Below are positions 57,601 to 64,000 of a stretch of DNA of 64,000 nt, in pieces. Both the position numbers and the translations under genes were made by a program. Below the pieces are notes generated by a model. It was given only the letters and a program-made list of their open reading frames with translations, did not search any database and was not told the origin of the DNA. Origin of the DNA: Antedon mediterranea (Eukaryota > Echinodermata > Crinoidea > Comatulida > Antedonidae); contig NC_092678.1 of NCBI RefSeq assembly GCF_964355755.1, positions 7,104,922 to 7,168,921 on the forward strand. The letters run 5' to 3'. Positions within the stretch are counted from its first letter, which is position 1. Each line of letters starts with the position of its first letter.

Positions 57601-60600
57601 GGCTTCTTTCCACACATACACATGTTTTACTGGCTGTTAAACGAGAAAATAAAACGAAAATGAGTTTACATTGATATTCAGGTATTTACGTCATAATTTG
57701 ACAAATGATTGAAAACTCACCTTATAACGAAGTCAGCTTTATCAATTTCTTTGCCGCATTTACTTCCATTCAATATCCCTCCGTTACCAACAATGGAACA
57801 TCTTTTATATACATTACGTTCTGGAGAATCCTGTAAAGAAACGATAATAATAGTATAAAATAATGAATCATATAACACCTGAGGCTGACTAGATTATTGT
57901 CTTTTATTTGGATGATTGTTCAGGCATAGCCTGACCTATGCCCATGTTATACCGTTCACACAGTAGGTTCACAATTGAATGTTTTGTATCCGAATTGAAT
58001 AGAGAGAATATTTTACGAGTTGAAAGGTCGACTTTTCTATTTTACAATAACTAGATACAGTAGATCATTCAATATGTCAACCCATAAAATATTCTCAGTA
58101 TCCAACTAATAAACATTTATTATTTTTAGCATACCTAAGTCCATAATAAATATAATATCCATTACATCCATTTAACCTATCAACTCTATTTTTAGTAATT
58201 ATTTTGTTTTATTCTCTATTCATTCAAGAACAATTTTTTTTACCAACATACTTGGAGCAACAATCTGTATAAGTCTTCACTTATATTCATACTTGCATGC
58301 GCTAACGTGCACTTTAACCTGTCAGATATGTTAACGTTTTTTTGGCTTAGAATCATCTCTGTATGGATAGATTTCTTTAAATCAGATCTTTAAAAAAAGC
58401 AAAAAAAAAATAAAAATAAATGTGTATTATTGGAAATATATAGTATACTAAACTGCAACTACTTAAACTTGTACATATTTAGTATTATAAACATTTGGTT
58501 GGTTAATTCGTATCACATGACGTTCAGCATTCGTGCTATATGGTACAAATAATGTCATTCTGTGAAGGATGATATATTTCACTCGACTTCGCCTCATGCT
58601 TTGATTGTTAGTTGCATTGTTAGGTTTAAGGTCGGATAACTTTGATTTTTCATCACATAAGCCCATTGAACACTTTGGTGGATATGTGCCATTAATATAT
58701 TATCTTATTATTTATCATAATCTCCTTATCAAAAAGCGATTCAATTAAGGTCACTCTTTTCAGAATATGTGATAGGCCTACTAAGTTGGATACCGTACAA
58801 ATAGTCCAGTCAATCTAATGATATACCCACCACAAATTGCAATAGTAACAAAGCTAGTATTTTTTAATTCTATATAATGTGTAGAGCGACATACTAAAAG
58901 TCACCGAAAATCCAAGCATTGGGTCAAGGGGTCAGAGGTCAATAAAGGTCATTTTAAGTCAAAATTAATATGCCCCATTAATTACATATATTTAACCATT
59001 TAAAATACATTATATACAAGTGGGATTTATGTCATCCGAAAGCTTATTAAATTTCCTATTCAGTGATATCAAACTTATAGTCATAACATTTTATTTAGAA
59101 TGTCATTTTTGCGGAAAAACACAACATAATGTGTCAATTTTGGCTAAAAATGTTGTTTTCGCTGTAAACAACAATGGTATACACACAGGGATACCCTGGG
59201 GTGAACATTTCAGTCCAACACGATACACATGACCAGTTCAAGATGCAGATAAGTGACATCTCCGTTCCTGTTGCTTCTGGATGATCTACATTCCATTTTT
59301 TCCAGATGGCATTTGTGTTGCCATGGTTACAGTGTTTATATTGGAATGTATAAGTATTTTAATGATTTTTTAACCAGTAGAAATACAAAGATGTTCAACA
59401 GCAGTTTGACAATGACCTCCATGTTGTATGACGTTCGGACCATCTGGGCTGGATTGTCAACAGACCTGGTGATTGAAAAGGTTTCTATGAAAAGCCTCAA
59501 AGAAAACCAGAGGTTTGACAAGAGATTTAGGAATGAGTACATCCAGACCAAATCTGCGTTGAATGTAATGCCTCGCAATAGTATCAGGGCGTTACTCCAG
59601 CAGCGGCCAACATAAGAACTTTGGCCACACGTCAGGAACACAATAGCAATTGAAAAATCCATTTGGTTACGACTCAGAGACTTCATACCATTGACACGGG
59701 AGTTACTGCAGGTGACTCGGAATATTGGCAATGTGGTATTAAGCATTGAATATTTTGGACGGATGTTAGACCAGAAAGTCTTGCAATGTATTCAAGATCC
59801 TGGCAATAAAGTACATACAGGCAAATATGTGTGCATCGATCCTACAGTTCCAGAGGAGACTCGAGGTGACAACAAGGAAGTTTTTGAACATGAACTTTGT
59901 TATCCACCAGCACTTTTTGAAACAACCAACTTACAATACTTTCAGCTAATAAACCAACATGATGCCATGTGGAAACAATGAATAGTCTAACACATCCAAC
60001 TCACTGAATGATGTCCGATAGGCCTACATTCTAGATGGTAGTGCTCTACTGCACAGCATTCCATGGAATAGTGTAGAGACTTGATGCGATCTGCCATCAT
60101 AGTCTTTGATGATTATGAAAGCGGCTCATCCACCAAAGATGGCACACATGGTAAGGCGGGTCAGGTGGTAGTATCCCTGTACATTTTACCAGTGACATGT
60201 TCCACAAAATAGGATCACTTTCTGTAACAAACGACAATTTATAAATCTTCGTAATTAGTACCGGTACTTGAACAAAATGGCAATGAGTGAATGCAGCTGC
60301 TGATGCAGATGTTATTTCGGATAGTACAAAAAACCATTGAATCAGCAAACCGGAAAACATCTGTCATTATCCGATGACACGGATCTACTAGTGCTCCTCT
60401 GCAGTCAAGCATTTAAAACATCTTGTGATATTCTTTAGACTGGAGCTGAGATGCTGGACTATCAAACTGGTTCAAACAGTACATTTGAGAGACATCTGTG
60501 ATAACCTTCTGTTTGCTCATGCGATACTGGTGACACAACATCCAGAGTTTTCGGAATTGGAAAACAAGTGGCTCTAAAAACAGCTTGTCATTGCACTTAT

Positions 60601-63600
60601 TTCTGACATTATGCTGTAGTCTTCAGATGCAAACAAGCTACAAAGGATGACATTGTGGTTGCTAGAGAAAATGGTTTAGTGCGTCTGTACAATGGACTAC
60701 CTGGACAACGTGGAATGCCTTTGACTCCATCCCATCTACAAGTACAACCTCGCATATCGCCAACTTCATAATCGTACCACAACCAAGGTACTTAACATCA
60801 TGTTCAAGTTCAAGATATCTTTTAGCAATGGAGTGGGATTGATATGTGTACCGAGGATTGGGGATAGAAGATCAGATGATGGAAACATGGTTCCTCTACA
60901 CACAGACTTAAAGCCAGAACCTGAGTATCTCCTTGAAGCATTCAGGGGTGGTGAATGCAATGGCATTGCACTGTACTAATACCCGAACAGAAAGTGATAC
61001 TGATGACATATAAGTTGTGAGTCCTTTTCTCTTTGAAGGATTAAACGATATCATCCCACAATTCAAATGAAAAGGACTGGATTAAAATGATCTTACAAAA
61101 TATACAAAAATCACAATATACAGTACAATATAACAAGAGTCAAAGTTCAAGAATTTAAGAGTCGGATGGCAACTGACAGAATTTCTTTTCCAGTTTGTTC
61201 TACATGCCGGGCATTAAAAGCGACGCCCATGAGGCATGAGCTCGAAATCACTGAACAAGGCATGGTTAACATTTTTTAGAATAGCTCTACTTTTTTCCAG
61301 AGTTTGCATGTCACAGAAGGAAGATAAGCTACGAAGTTGACAACCTATTAATTTAGAACTTAAGTTAACAATTCTTTGTAGTGAGTTTCTCTCTTTGACC
61401 CTAAGACTAAAAAAACAGCATATAAAGGAAAAAAGTTAAAACGTTCTCAATAAAGGAATTATAAAAAACTATGAGAATTACTTTATCGACATTAAAATGG
61501 TTCAGCTTCCTTAACAGATAAAGTCTCTGGTGTCCTTTCTTTACTATTGCCTCTGTATTTAATTCCCAGCTGAGATTGTTCTCAAATATAGTACCTAGGT
61601 ATTTAAAGGAATGGACAATATCGCTGGTTCGTCATTTGTGGAGGATACCAGAGGGCTGCGTCCTTTCTCCTTCCTAAAATCTACAATTATCTCCTTGGTT
61701 TTGGTCACATTGAGTTCCAAGTAGGAGTTTCCACAAAATTGGATAAAACCATCTAATGCGGAACCATGACCGTCCTGTGAATTTTGAAGGAGAGACAGCA
61801 AGATAGTGTCGTCAGCAAATTTGAAAAGATGACTATTGTCCTGTTTGCTCCGACAGTCATCCGTGTATATAATATACAGGAGAGGAGAAAAGACGCAACC
61901 CTGCGAAGATCAAATACTTGTCATTACGTACATTCGTTGATACTAAAATTATCAAAAATCTATCTATAGTAAATCATGAGTTGATTCCAAATTACCAAGA
62001 CTCATTAATTAATCAACAATGAATTAATGAATTTTAATGTTCTTCTAGCTAGCATCATTTTTCCTATTTCATGACGATACAATAGGTACAGGAAAAACAT
62101 TATTTGCACCAAATACTTCCAAAATATAAATTTAATTTATATAAACATAATTTAGTTTTACGCTATATTAAGAAAATTTGAGTTTTTGTAAAAGTTCAAT
62201 GACCTTTTGACCTCTAGTTACGTATAACTGTTGTATTAATTGTTTTTTTAATGTATATTATTAGTAGGATTCATCTTTATCGTTTCAAATTAATTAATTA
62301 AAATTTCAGTATATCACCGGGCAGTTTAGAATTAATGTTCATTGCCTTATTAGTAGGATGTGTATACTCTACACATTGGTACTAAAGCTATTTAGATATG
62401 ATTATAAAACAATGGATTATAGGCATAAACGCTACCCCCTACCCCAAAATTGTTTACATTACATTTGATCAAGAATCAATTTCAATAAGAATAGTACCTG
62501 ATTACTTTTATTCTTCTAGTTAACATCATGTTTCCTATTTTATATATCGATAGGTACAGATAAAACACAATTTTGATTAAATGCATATACAATTATGGCA
62601 CAATATTACAGTTAATCATTTTTTTAAGGAAAAAAATTAGTTTTTGTAAAAGGTCAATAACCTTTTGACCTCTAGTTATATGAATAAATGTTGTATTTTG
62701 TTTTTTTAAATTGCATATTAGAAAGAAATATATATTCTACACATTGATATCAAGATTATTGAGATTGGATTATAAAACCACAAGTTATTGGCATAAATGT
62801 TACCCCCTACCCCAAAATATTTATGGAATAAAATCACTATATAGTTGTTGAGATTACGTAAAAAATAATGTGTTCCAATGCTTCAATTTTCGGTGACATA
62901 ATATGTCATTATAAACTACATTTGGAATGAAAAAATTAATGTTTCGTTACTATTGCAATTTGTGGTGGGTTTACCTCTAAATATCACTAGATTGACTGGA
63001 CTAAAAGTTAGTTTTGATTCCAAAGGATTTTGGTATACGCAAACAATAAACAGGCATTGTTGAGCCCTTTTTAATACCATTGATTGTGCTGTTTAATTAG
63101 TTAATTAGTTAATTAGAACAGTAGGTTAAAATAAAACAAAGAATGACTATTTTATATTCTTTCTTTCGTTGAAAGTCTGATCAGGGAGTTGTAACTCCCT
63201 GGTCTGATGTTCTATCTAAATGAGACGAAACACATTCTACCTTGATCCATCGTTCCGAATTCGGAGTCCGAATCAGGTACGTATTTAAATCGTACTAATT
63301 CGCGGTGAACGATCATGCTTTACAACTGAACCCATTATCCACGATATTTTTCTCAAGGCACCGGAGCGAATCCGGGCGCGATGTGAAAGCAGCTTAAATC
63401 AGTTGTTTACCAAACAGTATAAAACCTTGAGTTTCATTGTTGTAAATCTGAAGGAATTTCTTTTTGTTGTTAAATTATAACCTGATTTAATTGTTTCGGT
63501 TGTATTACCTTAGATCTTGTAAATTGGATATATTTTGTTTCCACGGTGTCATAAACAGACCTGCCACGTCGAGTGTACTCTCACTGTTGGTCGACATATT

Positions 63601-63796
63601 TGCAATATACTTAAATTTATGATTTCGAATCGTTATTTTTCTTGGTGAATTCTCCACCATTGTTTTATTTACGTTTTCTGGTTTTCTGTTCTTTGTGAAT
63701 TTTTTTTCCAATTCATTGTAAACCTTGGTAAGAGAATACAGTTTTTGCTGCACACTTTTTTCGTTAAGATTGTTCATTGACGGCTGAATTTTCCAC
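54449..63796 (-). CDS. Alpha-2,8-sialyltransferase-like (ST8Sia family), gene B, exons 2-7
   Basis: Paralogue of gene A with the same exon order and phases. Minus-strand exons: 63796-63509, 58387-58252, 57830-57721, 56854-56765, 56135-55888, 54690-54449 (1114 nt). All introns are GT-AG. It retains motif L ([26 protein letters not shown]), motif S (STGFYVTT-like start, [12 protein letters not shown]), motif III (YHYH) and VS (H...KEF), plus the C-terminal Cys (DDCY). It ends with seven extra residues relative to A. Exon 2 is 15 nt longer and exon 6 is 6 nt longer. Exon 1 (ATG and membrane anchor) is not recognisable in 63797-64000 and probably lies to the right of the window. No disabling change was seen, so it is likely active. 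Intron 2 holds a 4.2-kb element. Confidence 0.88.
54860..55640. mobile_element. Two adjacent MITE-like family D elements in gene B intron 6
   Basis: 54860-55400 and 55414-55640 each start 'ttaaagat(c/g)tattgtc' and end 'gacaatacatctttaa'. The second contains the 'ggctgccagccaatgg' hairpin in inverse orientation to the copy at 11561. Confidence 0.65.
55660..55768. mobile_element. MITE-like element, family C copy
   Basis: Ends 'gtcacataaagtttgatagt' + 'gtagacagac'; the interior has 'cttatgacatcatcatttcc', as in the other copies. Confidence 0.55.
55888..56135 (-). CDS. Gene B exon 6
   Basis: Encodes [42 protein letters not shown] and RLSTG start. Acceptor TTTGTAG, donor GTTAGT. Confidence 0.9.
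56160..56240. repeat. Palindrome in gene B intron 5
   Basis: 'agcacgagcgcgttaatttt' and 'gaagttaacgcttacgtgct' form an imperfect hairpin of about 80 bp, with 'aaagttaacttt' at its centre. No coding meaning. Confidence 0.45.
56520..56715. mobile_element. Hairpin element in gene B intron 5
   Basis: The arms 'aatcacatctcaatgcttcg' and 'cgaagcattgagatgtgatt' are exact inverse copies around a 45-bp GC-rich loop ('cacgcgcgcgtc'). The outer arms 'gtccggctctggtctggttt / ctaaatcggaccgtagcgga' are weakly inverse. It is a MITE-like fold-back element. Confidence 0.6.
56765..56854 (-). CDS. Gene B exon 5 (sialylmotif L, second part)
   Basis: 90 nt. Encodes [29 protein letters not shown]. Acceptor TTTCAG, donor GTGAGT. 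It has NHS where gene A has NPS. Confidence 0.9.
56985..57300. repeat. Three tandem units of about 105 bp, A-rich ends
   Basis: 'gtagacactgagtgctatct' + 'atgcatctatgtggccatta' + 'taagcttccgtac' + 'ggtgaataaataataa' occurs three times, each with an A-rich end. This looks like repeated SINE or LINE tails inserted into each other, or a local tandem expansion. It lies in gene B intron 4. Confidence 0.65.
57721..57830 (-). CDS. Gene B exon 4 (sialylmotif L, first part)
   Basis: Encodes [36 protein letters not shown]. Two codons shorter than gene A. Acceptor TTTACAG, donor GTGAGT. Confidence 0.9.
58252..58387 (-). CDS. Gene B exon 3
   Basis: 136 nt. Encodes [20 protein letters not shown] ... [13 protein letters not shown]. 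The acceptor has a long poly-T tract and AAAG; the donor is GTATGT, the same as gene A. Confidence 0.85.
59250..60980 (+). pseudogene. Decayed transposon-associated ORF ('HAILGCDTTS'-type family)
   Basis: Conserved pieces survive in different frames along the plus strand: '[20 protein letters not shown]' (about 59420-59480), '[10 protein letters not shown]' (about 60370-60400), 'NLLFAHAIL' then, after a frame change, '[16 protein letters not shown]' (about 60505-60575), '[13 protein letters not shown]' (about 60680-60715), and a C-terminal '[20 protein letters not shown]'. The order 'DDTDLLVLL ... HA..GCDTTS...GKGK' is one I recognise from long intronless predicted proteins that recur in marine invertebrate genomes, but I cannot name the family. 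Several frameshifts and stops show that it is dead. It lies inside the 4.2-kb inverted-repeat element. Confidence 0.6.
61080..61925 (-). pseudogene. LINE reverse transcriptase fragment (CR1/L2-like)
   Basis: Minus-strand frames give '[14 protein letters not shown]', the catalytic '[11 protein letters not shown]' (about 61830), '[17 protein letters not shown]', then after a frameshift '[20 protein letters not shown]', '[20 protein letters not shown]' and finally '[16 protein letters not shown]'. This is the RT palm-to-C-terminus order of CR1/L2-clade LINEs. 5' truncation and frameshifts make it non-functional. It is nested in the 4.2-kb element. Confidence 0.75.
63005..63508. other. Intron 2 of gene B, right part
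   Basis: Contains 'gtctgatcagggagttgtaactccctggtctgatg' (a short perfect hairpin read in pieces, about 63175-63210) and the dispersed element end 'gcgcgatgtgaaagcagctt' at about 63377. Confidence 0.4.
63509..63796 (-). CDS. Gene B exon 2 (stem region)
   Basis: Acceptor GTCTAG then G-TGG-AAA. Encodes [14 protein letters not shown] ... [14 protein letters not shown], matching gene A exon 2. Donor GTAATA. Confidence 0.85.
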
Positions 63797-64000
63797 CTAG
63801 ACAATATATTGATAAAAGAAATATGTCAATGTAAAGTTGTTCACGAACGTTCCTACCGTTATTATGATATCATCTTCAACAAATAAATTTCGTTTCGTTT
63901 TCAACCCTTCCCAATTTTATAATTTATTCAATTCAAAATGTTACTATCACACTTACCCTACTATAGATCATCCAGTCTCAACTTTCATATCTTTCATTTT
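63797..64000. other. Intron 1 of gene B (partial)
   Basis: No membrane-anchor exon comparable to gene A exon 1 is visible on the minus strand. In gene A that intron is 319 bp, so exon 1 of B should lie just beyond the right edge. Confidence 0.4.

Larger units (their letters stand above)
58803..63002. mobile_element. 4.2-kb inverted-repeat element in gene B intron 2
   Basis: The left end 'agtccagtcaatctaatgat' and right end 'atcactagattgactggact' are inverse. Homology continues for about 120 bp through 'cccaccacaaattgcaatag' and 'gtcaccgaaaat'. The interior holds a decayed ORF (59250-60980), a minus-strand LINE fragment (61080-61925), 'aggtca' repeats near 58921-58951, and two direct repeats at about 62038-62460 and 62515-62820 (shared 'aaccttttgacctctagtta' and 'taccccctaccccaaaat'). 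It is probably a large DNA transposon with cargo, now dead. The class is unknown. Confidence 0.7.

Noticed and set aside
59336-59746. 136-codon minus-strand ORF
   Set aside because: Antisense to the decayed plus-strand transposon-type ORF, whose conserved segments are far more convincing.

Overview
The window is AT-rich metazoan nuclear DNA with spliced genes, satellites and many short inverted-repeat transposons. The constant motif 'taggccta', deuterostome-type alpha-2,8-sialyltransferases and intronless ectodomain-TIR receptors of the multiple-cysteine-cluster type suggest a marine deuterostome, most likely an echinoderm such as a crinoid or sea cucumber. The species call is inference.

Layout: (1) 1-14 kb holds the 5' part of a calcyphosin-like EF-hand gene on the minus strand (4943-5813), set among MITE-like elements, SINEs and a 1.4-kb terminal-inverted-repeat element. 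A candidate plus-strand promoter and tiny first exon lies at 13.76-13.94 kb. (2) 16.0-18.2 kb is a minisatellite whose middle has a three-monomer higher-order repeat. (3) 23.7-45.1 kb is one seven-exon minus-strand sialyltransferase gene (A, 381 aa) that I reconstructed exon by exon. Its 14.2-kb fourth intron contains two divergently transcribed intronless Toll-like receptor genes (29620-32202 minus, 37827-40445 plus). A 50-bp satellite abuts the stop codon of the first, and a 3.9-kb long-inverted-repeat element lies between the two. (4) 45.2-50.9 kb is a direct tandem duplication of about 2.8 kb. (5) 54.4-63.8 kb is a second sialyltransferase gene (B), paralogous exon for exon to A, with exon 1 not seen in the window. 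Its second intron holds a 4.2-kb inverted-repeat element that carries a decayed transposon-type ORF and a LINE fragment.

Functionally, the locus combines Golgi sialic-acid transferases, which polymerise or cap glycans, with cell-surface or endosomal innate receptors. The nesting may only reflect insertion of intronless TLR copies into an intron, but the TLRs now depend on chromatin and transcription of the host gene. Coding density is low. Most of the sequence is repeats, and several repeat families recur across the window. The coding models rest on hand-read splice sites and family motifs; no search was run.
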